Positions 51,863 through 60,286 of a DNA stretch of 64,000 nucleotides are shown here, in pieces (the first letter of the stretch is position 1; each line of letters starts with the position of its first letter). This DNA is from Ruminococcaceae bacterium UBA6434 (lineage in GTDB: Bacteria > Bacillota > Clostridia > Oscillospirales > Acutalibacteraceae): positions 6,482 through 70,481 of the forward strand of contig DJOQ01000003.1 of NCBI GenBank assembly GCA_002437245.1, written 5' to 3'. The notes beneath the pieces are model-generated. The model was not told the origin of the DNA. It did no database searches and saw nothing but the letters and a program-made list of their open reading frames with translations. Made by a program: the position numbers and the translations under genes.

Positions 51863-52981
51863 TTACTTTTTGCCGTTGAAGATGTCGAGAACGTCCATAT
51901 AGCCGTCATCGTTTCCGAAGCCCTTGCCGTTATCGGTAGTGCTGCTTACATCCTCAAAGCCGTCATCTTTGCCGCCGAATGAAAAATCATCGGTCTTAGA
52001 GGGCTTTTTAGGCATACCGTTTTCGTCTGTGCCAAAGCCTGTGGCGATAACGGTAATTGTCATCTCGTCCTCTTTCTCTTTATCGAGGTCAACACCGAAG
52101 ATAATGTTTGCATCTTCATCTGCCGCCGCACGGACTATGCCTGCCGCAGTATCAATATCGTCAAGACCGATATCCTCGGAAGCGGAAATGCTTATGATAA
52201 CGCCCTTGGCGCCGTCGATTGTGGATTCAAGAAGAGGGCTCGAAATAGCTCTTTGAGCCGCCTGCTCTGCCTTATCTTTACCCTTAGCCGTACCTACGCC
52301 CATATGAGCGTGACCTGCGTCTTTCATAACAGCGGTAACATCGGCAAAGTCAAGATTTATGAGAGCCGGTTTAATGATGAGGTCGGAAATGCTCTTAACG
52401 CCCTGGCGAAGAACATCATCGGCTATATCAAACGCATTGAGAAGAGTTATCTTCTGCTCGGATACCTGCTTTAATCTCTCGTTGGGAATAACAACAAGGC
52501 TGTCTACATGACCTGCAAGCTCTGCAATGCCTGCCTCTGCCTGCTGCATACGCACTTTACCCTCAAAGTCAAAGGGCTTTGTAACTATACCTACGGTAAG
52601 GATGCCCTTTTCCTTAGCTATCTCGGCAATAACGGGAGCTGCGCCCGTACCGGTTCCGCCGCCCATACCTGCGGTGATAAACACCATCTGCGTATCGTTA
52701 AGAGCTTCGATAATGGCGTCGCGGCTCTCCTCGGCGGCTTTCTGGCCGATTTCGGGCTTTGCACCGGCACCCCTGCCCTGTGTAATCTTTTCGCCTATCT
52801 GGATTTTCTGACCTGCCTTTGAAAAAGCAAGCGTCTGCTTATCGGTATTTATAGCTATAAGCTGAACTCTTCCGAAGTCGTTGTTTGCCATACTGTTGAC
52901 GGCATTTCCGCCGCCTCCGCCAACGCCTATAACTTTAATATTAGTAACGTCATTAAATTCGTTGTCCATTTCAAAATCCAT
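51863..52981 (-). CDS. ftsZ: Cell division protein FtsZ
   Basis: A 372-residue tubulin-like GTPase forming the Z ring. The GTP loop region GVGGGGGNAVNSM, tubulin signature GGGTGTG, and T7 catalytic loop NLDFADV are all present. The linker after residue 320 is short, acidic and Gly/Asp-rich, and ends in the anchor peptide YMDVLDIFNGKK. It is not followed or preceded by ftsA, so another membrane tether (SepF type) is expected elsewhere. Start ATG 52981 after GGAGG; ATG 52969 is an alternative. It has its own promoter behind ftsQ. Confidence 0.97.
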   Translation of the reverse strand: MDFEMDNEFNDVTNIKVIGVGGGGGNAVNSMANNDFGRVQLIAINTDKQTLAFSKAGQKIQIGEKITQGRGAGAKPEIGQKAAEESRDAIIEALNDTQMVFITAGMGGGTGTGAAPVIAEIAKEKGILTVGIVTKPFDFEGKVRMQQAEAGIAELAGHVDSLVVIPNERLKQVSEQKITLLNAFDIADDVLRQGVKSISDLIIKPALINLDFADVTAVMKDAGHAHMGVGTAKGKDKAEQAAQRAISSPLLESTIDGAKGVIISISASEDIGLDDIDTAAGIVRAAADEDANIIFGVDLDKEKEDEMTITVIATGFGTDENGMPKKPSKTDDFSFGGKDDGFEDVSSTTDNGKGFGNDDGYMDVLDIFNGKK

Positions 52982-53020
52982 TTGTGAACATCCTCCATTA
53001 TGTAAAGTCTTTTATTTCAC

Positions 53021-53054
53021 ACCTAAATAAAGTTAAACTCATACCTATTTAGGT
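53021..53054. promoter_or_regulatory. Inverted repeat in the ftsZ 5' untranslated region
   Basis: ACCTAAATA (53021-53029) and TATTTAGGT (53046-53054) are perfect inverted arms with a 16-nt spacer, immediately after the ftsZ -10 box. It could be an mRNA hairpin or a protein-binding site; no known factor assigned. Confidence 0.5.
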
Positions 53055-53055
53055 T

Positions 53056-53084
53056 AGTATATCATATTGTTCCGTTATTTTCAA
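53056..53084 (-). promoter_or_regulatory. Promoter of ftsZ
   Basis: -35 TTGAAA (53079-53084), 17-nt spacer, -10 TATACT (53056-53061) on the minus strand, within the ftsQ-ftsZ gap. Confidence 0.75.
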
Positions 53085-53119
53085 TGTTTTTTTGCAATAT
53101 TATTGTATACGTATAAAGA

Positions 53120-54103
53120 TTACGGCAAAAGGAACGGAATCGTAGTATTGTCCTCACGCTGAGGACTGAGATATGCTTTTTTGTCAATGGTGAAATCTAT
53201 ACTGCCCGTAAAATCCGGATTATCGCTGTCAAGTCTTGTAAGGGCAGCTTTAACGAAATTCATTTTGTCGTTTACCGAGGACGAAAGTCCCAAAAGCACG
53301 GTAACGCGCTCTTTATAGACCATTTTTATATTGGAATGGTTGCTCACGTCTATGCTTGTAATTCCGCTGAGTTCGTTGGAATCGAGAAGCGCAAGCACAT
53401 TTTTTATGATACCGAGATCGTCATTATCCTGAAATTCCACGTTTTCACCGGGGACTGCGGAAACAACGGGTGAAGAGTCTATTATGATAATACCGTCCCC
53501 GATAGTCATAAGTCCGTCTTCAAGCACCTTGCCCTTGTCGGAAACCAGTGTAAAACTGTCGCCGTTGTCTATTGCAAGCTTCGCCGTTGCAGCCGTGATT
53601 TTTATCGTTATTGTTCCCGAAAGATTGCGTTTTATTTCAGCCGTCTCAACATAAGGAAGCGTGCTTTCAATTCCCGCTGCGGCTTTTTTCTTACTCGTCA
53701 TAAACATATTGTCGCCTATATTTATCTGCGACGCATCTATAACGTCTTCGCTGCTGTATACTTCGTCGCCCGTAACCGCCACATTGTCTATGTGGAAAAA
53801 TACCGTAAGCGAAAGAGTTACGGCGACGGCAATTATAATTGTTACACCGAGAAAAAGTGCAATCAGCCTTTTTATCCTGCGCTTCTTCATTTTGATAAGT
53901 CGGCTGCGACGGCGCATTTCATCGCGCGAGAGCTGCTGCCTGCCGCCCTGCGTGCGCTCATTTGCCCTGCTGCCGTACGTTATATCGGTTGTCTGCCTCC
54001 TGCGAGTGCCGGTCGGCGCGGTTTTCTGCCGACTCACCCGCGGGCTTCCCGACGTTTTCGGCGAGCTGCCTTGTCTGTTGTTTTTCGGTCCCGTCATTTT
54101 CAT
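53120..54103 (-). CDS. ftsQ: Cell division protein FtsQ/DivIB
   Basis: A 327-residue bitopic division protein. A very basic, disordered cytoplasmic part (1-78) leads to one membrane helix (LIALFLGVTIIIAVAVTLSL, about 79-98), then the external POTRA domain (FFHIDNVAVTGDEVYSSEDV) and a beta domain. It links early and late divisome proteins. ATG 54103 has AGAAGG 5 nt upstream, a strong ribosome site, yet this start lies inside murA, overlapping it out of frame by 146 nt. An internal start at 53920 (MRRRSRL) would avoid the overlap but lacks comparable support. Confidence 0.88.
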   Translation of the reverse strand: MKMTGPKNNRQGSSPKTSGSPRVSRQKTAPTGTRRRQTTDITYGSRANERTQGGRQQLSRDEMRRRSRLIKMKKRRIKRLIALFLGVTIIIAVAVTLSLTVFFHIDNVAVTGDEVYSSEDVIDASQINIGDNMFMTSKKKAAAGIESTLPYVETAEIKRNLSGTITIKITAATAKLAIDNGDSFTLVSDKGKVLEDGLMTIGDGIIIIDSSPVVSAVPGENVEFQDNDDLGIIKNVLALLDSNELSGITSIDVSNHSNIKMVYKERVTVLLGLSSSVNDKMNFVKAALTRLDSDNPDFTGSIDFTIDKKAYLSPQREDNTTIPFLLP

Positions 54104-55355
54104 TTATCCTTCTCACGTCTGCTCCGAGCAGTCCCAGCACCTTTTCGGGGGCTTCGTATCCTCGGTCCAAATGCTGTGTACCGGTAATCACGGTCTCACC
54201 CTTTGCGGCAAGACCTGCCGCTATAAGCGCAAATCCTCCGCGCAGGTCGGGAGCCACAACATTTGCGCCCGTCAGATACTTTGTTCCCTCGATAACCGCC
54301 ATTCTGCCCTCGACGCTTATTTTTGCGCCGAGCCGCATAAGTTCGGGTACGTGTTTAAATCTGCTCTCAAATATATTTTCAATTATTACGCTCGTGCCGT
54401 CCGCTACAGACAGCATGGCTCCGACTATCGCCTGAACATCGGTCGGAAAGCCCGGGTACGGCATGGTGCGTATCATTTTCACTCTTTTAAGTCTCGGCGG
54501 TGCGGACAGACATATCCACCTGCCGCTCGTCGTTATATCACAGCCCGCTTCGGAAAGCACCGGAATCAGCGCACCGATGTGGGCGGGAATTACATCTTTT
54601 ATGCAAACTCTGCCGCCGGTTGCCGAGGCGGCTATGAGGTAAGACGACGCCTCGATACGGTCGGGTATAACGGTGTGGCACGTGCCGTGGAGTTTTTTGA
54701 CACCCTCTATGACTACCGTACTGTCGCCCGCGCCCGAAATTTTGGCGCCGCAGCCGTTCAAAAAATCGGCGAGGTCGCTGATTTCGGGTTCTCGCGCCGC
54801 ATTTGTTATAACTGTGGTACCGTTCGCTACGGCGGCGGCTATCATTATGTTTTCGGTGGCACCTACGCTCGGAAAAGAAAGCGTAATATCCGCTCCGTGA
54901 AGTGAGTTGCCGAGTGAGCAATACAGTCTTCCGTGCTCTTCGGTAATTTCTGCGCCGAGTTTTCGTACTGACGACAAATGCAGGTCAATCGGTCTGAGAC
55001 CTATTTCGCAGCCTCCGGGCGAAGATATTTCGGCTTTTCCGGTACGTGCAAGAACCGCGCCTAAAAAGACCACCGAGGAACGCATCTCTCGCATTAAATC
55101 GTCGGGTATTTCGCTTACGGTAATGACAGAAGAGTCCACTTCTACCGTGTGCCCCTCGCGTATAACCTTGCAGCCGAGATGACGAAGTATTTGAATGGCG
55201 ACGTCTACATCCGAGAGCACCGGGCAATTATGTATTTTGCATTTGCCGCCCGACAGCACCGTAGCCGCCAAAATAGGAAGCGCGCTGTTTTTTGAGCCGT
55301 GGACTTCAATTTCTCCGCAGAGCCTTCGTCCGCCCTCTATTATTATCTTATCCAA
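53958..55355 (-). CDS. murA: UDP-N-acetylglucosamine 1-carboxyvinyltransferase
   Basis: A 465-residue enzyme adding enolpyruvate from PEP to UDP-GlcNAc, the first committed step of peptidoglycan synthesis. HGSKNSALPILAA is the N-terminal Lys-Asn motif; the fosfomycin-target Cys is in SSPGGCEIGLRPIDLH; TMPYPGFPTDVQA and GGFALIAAGLAA close the second domain. The start is TTG 55355 (DKIIIEGGRRL) behind AGGGGTG. MurA normally ends near VRRIN at about residue 419; here the frame runs on for about 46 polar residues into the ftsQ coding region. The extension looks like translation of ftsQ in another frame. Confidence 0.93.
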   Translation of the reverse strand: MDKIIIEGGRRLCGEIEVHGSKNSALPILAATVLSGGKCKIHNCPVLSDVDVAIQILRHLGCKVIREGHTVEVDSSVITVSEIPDDLMREMRSSVVFLGAVLARTGKAEISSPGGCEIGLRPIDLHLSSVRKLGAEITEEHGRLYCSLGNSLHGADITLSFPSVGATENIMIAAAVANGTTVITNAAREPEISDLADFLNGCGAKISGAGDSTVVIEGVKKLHGTCHTVIPDRIEASSYLIAASATGGRVCIKDVIPAHIGALIPVLSEAGCDITTSGRWICLSAPPRLKRVKMIRTMPYPGFPTDVQAIVGAMLSVADGTSVIIENIFESRFKHVPELMRLGAKISVEGRMAVIEGTKYLTGANVVAPDLRGGFALIAAGLAAKGETVITGTQHLDRGYEAPEKVLGLLGADVRRINENDGTEKQQTRQLAENVGKPAGESAENRADRHSQEADNRYNVRQQGK

Positions 55356-55433
55356 TACATACACACCCCTCAAATAAAAGAACTTACCCTTTTTCATACT
55401 ATGCGTGGCTGTATGTTTTGGAAACAGAAGCTG

Positions 55434-56558
55434 TTATTTTTTTGCCGCTAACCCTTCTATTATATCACATATCATCGAAGAAGAGTTTTCCACCGCCAAT
55501 TTTTTGGCATTCTTGCCGAGTCTTACAAGTGTTTCGCGGTCTGCGACAAGAGAATCAAACTCTGAAATGAGTTTTTCGGGTGTTAAATCCTTTTCCTCAA
55601 TAACGCGCGCGGCATCGTTTTCCACAAGAGCCATGGCGTTATGATACTGATGATTTTCGGCAACATTGGGTGACGGAATCAATATTGACGCTCTGCCGAC
55701 CGCCTCGATTTCAGAGAGCGACGACGCACCTGCCCTGCCGATAACAAGGTCACATGCCGCAAGGCAGACATCCATATCGTCTATATATTCGCGTATTACC
55801 ACGTTATTTGCTTTTTTCTCGTCTACTCCGAGTTCTTTCAGCTTATCGGGAACCCATTTCCCGTATTTTCCGGTGGAATGCATAAAAAACAGATTTTTAT
55901 TTTGCCAGCGCTCGGCTATCAGAGCGGTCATATTTTCGTTTATTGCCTTTGCGCCGAGACTGCCGCCCATTGAGAGCACCATTATACTGTCGGGCGAAAC
56001 GCCGAGCTTTGCGCGTGAAAAATCACGGTCCGCTTCTATGATTTCGCTTCTTACCGGAAGGCCCGTAACAATCGGCTCGTTTTTACATTCAAGGTGTTCT
56101 TCCGCCTTTTTGACGGTGAGCATAACCTTGTCCACCGTTTTTGCGAGAGCCTTGTTTGTAACACCGGGATATGCGTTTTGCTCATGAATGGCGGTCTTTA
56201 CGCCGAGCTTACAGGCAGTTCTTACAACGGGACCGCTGACATATCCGCCGAAGCCTACGACCACATCGGGTTTAAAGTCCTTGATTATTTTTTTGACTTC
56301 CCTTGAAGAGCTTATCATAAGAAAAAGCGTCTTAATATTTTTAGCTATGTTTTTAGCGGAAAATTTTCTCTGAAAGCCGGTAATTTCAATGGTTTTAAAG
56401 GCAAAGCCCGCCGCCGGTACAAGCTTTGACTCCATATGCTCCTTTGTACCTATAAAAAGTATGTCGGCATCCGGATGGCGACGTCTGAGCTCGCCCGCGG
56501 ACGCAAGCGCCGGGTTTATATGTCCGCCGGTACCGCCGGCAGCAAATATGACTTTCAT
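55434..56558 (-). CDS. murG: UDP-GlcNAc:lipid I GlcNAc transferase
   Basis: A 374-residue peripheral membrane GT-B transferase that makes lipid II on the inner leaflet. The first glycine loop is AAGGTGGHINPALA, the second SMGGSLGAKAIN, and RAGASSLSEIEAVGRASILIP is the donor site for UDP-GlcNAc. ATG 56558 follows AAAAGGAG. It lies 27 nt after the SEDS gene and 78 nt before murA. Confidence 0.95.
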   Translation of the reverse strand: MKVIFAAGGTGGHINPALASAGELRRRHPDADILFIGTKEHMESKLVPAAGFAFKTIEITGFQRKFSAKNIAKNIKTLFLMISSSREVKKIIKDFKPDVVVGFGGYVSGPVVRTACKLGVKTAIHEQNAYPGVTNKALAKTVDKVMLTVKKAEEHLECKNEPIVTGLPVRSEIIEADRDFSRAKLGVSPDSIMVLSMGGSLGAKAINENMTALIAERWQNKNLFFMHSTGKYGKWVPDKLKELGVDEKKANNVVIREYIDDMDVCLAACDLVIGRAGASSLSEIEAVGRASILIPSPNVAENHQYHNAMALVENDAARVIEEKDLTPEKLISEFDSLVADRETLVRLGKNAKKLAVENSSSMICDIIEGLAAKK

Positions 56559-56585
56559 ATATTTACTCCTTTTTTGAGGCTGTTT

Positions 56586-57839
56586 TTACTTTTCTATGCG
56601 CGAATATCTTGAAACCGACAGCACTATGCCCATTTCAACAAGCAGCATCATAAGCGATGTGCCGCCGTAGCTGAAGAACGGCAAGCTGATACCGGTATTC
56701 GGCAGCGTATCCGTAACAACGGCAATATTAAGCGCCGTCTGAAGTCCCACCTGAAAGACAATGCCCATTGCAAGCATTGCACCGAAGCGGTCCTTGGCTC
56801 TGAGACCTATTACGACTCCGCGCCAAACAAGCAGCACATACAGCAGTATTATGCCTACCGCTCTGATAAATCCGAGTTCCTCGCAGACAATCGCAAAGAT
56901 GAAATCGTTTTGCGGCTCGGAAACATACAAATGCTTTTGTTTTGAATTGCCGAGACCCGTTCCGAAAAGTCCTCCCGAGCCTATGGCATAGAGCGAGTTG
57001 TTGGTCTGCCATCTTGCGCCTTTGGGGTCGTAGCTTTTATCGAGCCATGCGGTAATTCGCGCACCGGCATATTTTTCGAGAAGCTGCGGATTCAGTACAA
57101 ATATGACAATCGCCACAGCGGCGATTACCGCTATCAGCACAAACCAATGCTTCTTTATCTCGCCGAGGTACATCATAATAACGCCTATGGCGAGAATAAG
57201 TATTGTGCCCGAAAGGTGATTTTCGAGATACACAAGACCCGCAGTAACGGTTATTACAAGAGTGTAGAAAAGGAGCTGTAAAAACGAATCGTAAACAACT
57301 ATATGACCGCCCGAAAGCTCCTTTACGGTATTTGAAAACTTTGAATGATTTATTGACTTGCCCACTATTTTTTTATGGTTTTTATCCATTTCGTAGGCAC
57401 AAAACAAAATTACGGCAAGCTTTGCTATCTCGGACGGCTGAAAGGTGAAAAATCCGAGATTTATCCATCGGTGAAATTCACCGAACGACGCCGGCAATAT
57501 AAGCACTACAACAAGCAGACCCCATGAAACAAAAAGAGCCGGAACCGCAAGTATTTTAAGATAATCATACCTGAGTTTTGAGACAAGGAGCATACAAACA
57601 ACGCCGACCACGGCAAAAACCAACTGACGTTTAAAAAAGTATGTGCTGTCGCCCTTTTTATTGTAAAAAGCATATGTGTAGCTTGCCGAAAACAGCATTA
57701 CAAGACCGATTGTAAGGATTGCTATTACAAGAAGCAGGAAGAATACGTCAATTCCGCCGAGTGCGAGAAAATCGGGTCTGCGCGAGCGCTTTTTGGCTTT
57801 TTGAGGGCGCGATTTTGCGTTTTGGGCGTTCCCTGCCAT
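56586..57839 (-). CDS. ftsW: SEDS-family lipid II polymerase (FtsW/SpoVE)
   Basis: A 417-residue, ten-helix membrane glycosyltransferase. A basic N-terminal tail (residues 1-28) precedes the helices. Signatures are VMLFSASYTYAF, RWINLGFFTFQPSEIAKL (substrate Asp/Glu cavity region), GGLFGTGLGNSKQK and NTGISLPFFSYGGTSLMMLL. Its place between mraY and murG marks it as FtsW or its sporulation paralogue SpoVE; these cannot be separated from sequence alone here. It works with the SpoVD/FtsI transpeptidase at the far end of the cluster. Confidence 0.92.
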   Translation of the reverse strand: MAGNAQNAKSRPQKAKKRSRRPDFLALGGIDVFFLLLVIAILTIGLVMLFSASYTYAFYNKKGDSTYFFKRQLVFAVVGVVCMLLVSKLRYDYLKILAVPALFVSWGLLVVVLILPASFGEFHRWINLGFFTFQPSEIAKLAVILFCAYEMDKNHKKIVGKSINHSKFSNTVKELSGGHIVVYDSFLQLLFYTLVITVTAGLVYLENHLSGTILILAIGVIMMYLGEIKKHWFVLIAVIAAVAIVIFVLNPQLLEKYAGARITAWLDKSYDPKGARWQTNNSLYAIGSGGLFGTGLGNSKQKHLYVSEPQNDFIFAIVCEELGFIRAVGIILLYVLLVWRGVVIGLRAKDRFGAMLAMGIVFQVGLQTALNIAVVTDTLPNTGISLPFFSYGGTSLMMLLVEMGIVLSVSRYSRIEK

Positions 57840-57898
57840 AATTCTTCCTCCTTTTCCTGAAAATTAAAACAGACATCTGCCGAAATCGGCAAATTTAA

Positions 57899-58927
57899 TT
57901 ATTTCATACCGTAATATAAAAGAGCGGTGCCGATAATTCCTCCGAAAAGCTGAACGAGAGTGAACACAACGCATATCTTGCGCTCTTTCCAGCCGCACAT
58001 TTCAAAATGGTGGTGTATAGGCGCCATCTTGAATATACGCTTGCCGTGCGTTGCCTTGAAGTAGCATATCTGAAGCACATCGGAGAGCATCTCAACTACA
58101 TAGATGATGCCGTAAAGCAAAATTATAAGCGGACAGTCTATGGCATAGGCGAGTGCTACAACCATACCGCCGAGGAACATTGAGCCGGTATCGCCCATCA
58201 TAACTTTTCCGGGATACCAGTTCCAAATAAGATATCCGAGACAGCCGCCGAGAAGACATGCTGCAAGAAGGCCGACTCCGAAAAATCCTCTTATAAGTGC
58301 CGCCGCTATAAACGAAATTGCCGCCACGGAGGTAACACTTGCACACAAACCGTCTACGCCGTCCGTGAAGTTTACGGCATTTACCGTGAGATAGATAACG
58401 GCAGCGCCGAATATCCAAAAGAAGAATTTAAGATCGACATTTCCGACAAACGGAATAAACATATAAGTGTTGCCGGACATATAGAGCGCCGCAAGATATG
58501 CCAACATAACAAGAATCTGCGCGCCGGTTTTCTGCGCTATGGTAAGACCGAGGTTGCGCTTTTTGGAAACCTTGATGAAATCGTCCGCAAAGCCGATAAG
58601 TCCGAAAGCGACAGCCATTAAAAGTCCCGCGAATATTTTGACTTTCATATCGTCGCCTATGACAACGCTTCCCGAAGTCAGAATATGACCGCCAAGCAGC
58701 TTATCGGTTATCAGCACAACCGCAAACGATACAATTATGCTTATTATAAACATAAGACCGCCCATTACGGGGGTGCCCTGCTTTGACTTATGCCATGCAG
58801 GACCTATATCAAGAATAGTCTGCCCGAAGTGAAGCTTTCTAAGCCACGGAATTATAACAAATCCGAGCAAAAAAGCTATCAAAAAGCTAAGCAGAACGCC
58901 GAATATTAACGCAACCCAAATTTTCAT
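57899..58927 (-). CDS. mraY: Phospho-N-acetylmuramoyl-pentapeptide transferase
   Basis: A 342-residue, ten-helix enzyme linking UDP-MurNAc-pentapeptide to undecaprenyl phosphate to form lipid I. Catalytic Asp residues are in GFADDFIKV and VNFTDGVDGLC; the histidine box is APIHHHFEMCGW. GTPVMGGLMFI is the conserved N-terminal loop. The ATG follows the murF stop codon directly with no gap. murD, which usually comes next, is absent. Confidence 0.95.
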   Translation of the reverse strand: MKIWVALIFGVLLSFLIAFLLGFVIIPWLRKLHFGQTILDIGPAWHKSKQGTPVMGGLMFIISIIVSFAVVLITDKLLGGHILTSGSVVIGDDMKVKIFAGLLMAVAFGLIGFADDFIKVSKKRNLGLTIAQKTGAQILVMLAYLAALYMSGNTYMFIPFVGNVDLKFFFWIFGAAVIYLTVNAVNFTDGVDGLCASVTSVAAISFIAAALIRGFFGVGLLAACLLGGCLGYLIWNWYPGKVMMGDTGSMFLGGMVVALAYAIDCPLIILLYGIIYVVEMLSDVLQICYFKATHGKRIFKMAPIHHHFEMCGWKERKICVVFTLVQLFGGIIGTALLYYGMK

Positions 58928-60286
58928 TTACTCTTCCCACTCTCTGTATAAGCTGTTTATAACATCCTCGAGCTTCATTCCGCGGCTCGCCTTGAAAAGA
59001 ACTGCGTCGCCGTCTTCGAGCGTTTCAAGAAGCGCCTTTGTAAGCTCGGTTTTGTCGTCAAATGATTTTATTTCACCGACAAACCCTTTTGCGCCCTCGG
59101 CAATGTGTTTTGCCTTTGTGCCGTAGGTGAAAAGAATGTCGATGTTTTTGTTTTCGGTATATTTTCCGACATTTTCATGAGAAATATCGCTGTATTTTCC
59201 GAGTTCGAGCATATCGCCGAGAACTGCTATCCTGCGGTTTGATTTAAACGAGGAAAGCACATCCAGAGCCGCCTTTTGCGAATCGGGGCTTGCATTGTAG
59301 CAATCTTCTATAACCGTTATGCCGCCGATTTTTTTGATACGCTGACGCATACCCGACGGGGTAAAGTTTTTTAGCCCTGCCGCTATTTTCTGCGGCTCCA
59401 TTCTCATTTCATATCCCACGGCAAACGCCGCCAAGGCGTCGTACACATTATGAATACCGACGGCAGGCACGGTAACGCTCTGCGAAGCGCCGTGAAATTC
59501 GACCGTGAAGGATGTAAAACCGTCCTTTTCTTTGATATCTTTCGCTCTGAAATCAACATTCGAATTTTCGATTCCGAAGAAAACGAGTTTATAATCGGGT
59601 TCTTTTACGGTAACGAGCTTATCGTTATCGCCGTTTAATATAAGCGGAGATCCCTTTTTCATACCCTTGAGAATTTCCAGCTTGGCTTTAAGAATTCCGT
59701 CACGAGAGCCGAGATACTCTATATGCGAAACACCGATATTGGTTATTATACCGATATCGGGGCGAGAGCTTTTTGTCATTCTCTCGATTTCGCCGAAATG
59801 ATTCATACCCATTTCAATTACCGCCGCCTCGGTATCATCTTTAAGACGAAGCAGGGTTTTGGGCATTCCGATTTCGTTATTGAGGTTGCCCTCGGTCTTT
59901 ATTGTTTTGAACTGCTCGGAAAGCACGGCGTAGGTCATTTCTTTTGTCGTTGTTTTGCCGACCGAGCCCGTAAGGCCGACAACCGTCAAATTATCAAGCG
60001 TGCTGCGGTAATATCCCGCAAGGTCAAGCAGAGCTTTGCCGGTATCCTTAACGGTAATTACGGGTATGCGGCTGTCCACCTTTTTACGGACAAGCACCGC
60101 AGCGGCACCGTTTTGAGCCGCCTGCGACACAAAGTCGTGCCCGTCAAATTTTTCTCCCTCAAGGCATATAAAAAGACATCCTTTAGGTATGTCGCGACTG
60201 TCTGTAGAGACCGAAGTCACCACACAGTCATAACCCGAGAGCCTGCCGTCTACGGCTTTTGCAATGCGCGAAAGAGTCAATTCCAT
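58928..60286 (-). CDS. murF: UDP-MurNAc-tripeptide--D-Ala-D-Ala ligase
   Basis: A 452-residue Mur ligase adding D-Ala-D-Ala. P-loop LTGSVGKTTTKEM, EMGMNHFGEI, the central-domain NIGVSHIEYLGSRDGI and the C-terminal DCYNASPDSQKAAL are all typical of MurF. Its first base overlaps the last base of murE (TAATG), and its stop abuts the mraY start, so the three genes are translationally coupled. Confidence 0.95.
   Translation of the reverse strand: MELTLSRIAKAVDGRLSGYDCVVTSVSTDSRDIPKGCLFICLEGEKFDGHDFVSQAAQNGAAAVLVRKKVDSRIPVITVKDTGKALLDLAGYYRSTLDNLTVVGLTGSVGKTTTKEMTYAVLSEQFKTIKTEGNLNNEIGMPKTLLRLKDDTEAAVIEMGMNHFGEIERMTKSSRPDIGIITNIGVSHIEYLGSRDGILKAKLEILKGMKKGSPLILNGDNDKLVTVKEPDYKLVFFGIENSNVDFRAKDIKEKDGFTSFTVEFHGASQSVTVPAVGIHNVYDALAAFAVGYEMRMEPQKIAAGLKNFTPSGMRQRIKKIGGITVIEDCYNASPDSQKAALDVLSSFKSNRRIAVLGDMLELGKYSDISHENVGKYTENKNIDILFTYGTKAKHIAEGAKGFVGEIKSFDDKTELTKALLETLEDGDAVLFKASRGMKLEDVINSLYREWEE

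Noticed and set aside
53120..53957. FtsQ start at internal ATG 53920
   Set aside because: It would avoid the murA overlap but has no ribosome site as good as the one at 54103; kept as an alternative only.
53661..54905. A 414-codon plus-strand frame across ftsQ and murA
   Set aside because: It is antisense to two recognisable genes, Arg/Tyr/His-rich as antisense frames are, and matches no family.
57840..58927. murD between mraY and the SEDS gene
   Set aside because: Only 59 nt separate the two genes; no murD-like sequence is present there or elsewhere in the window.
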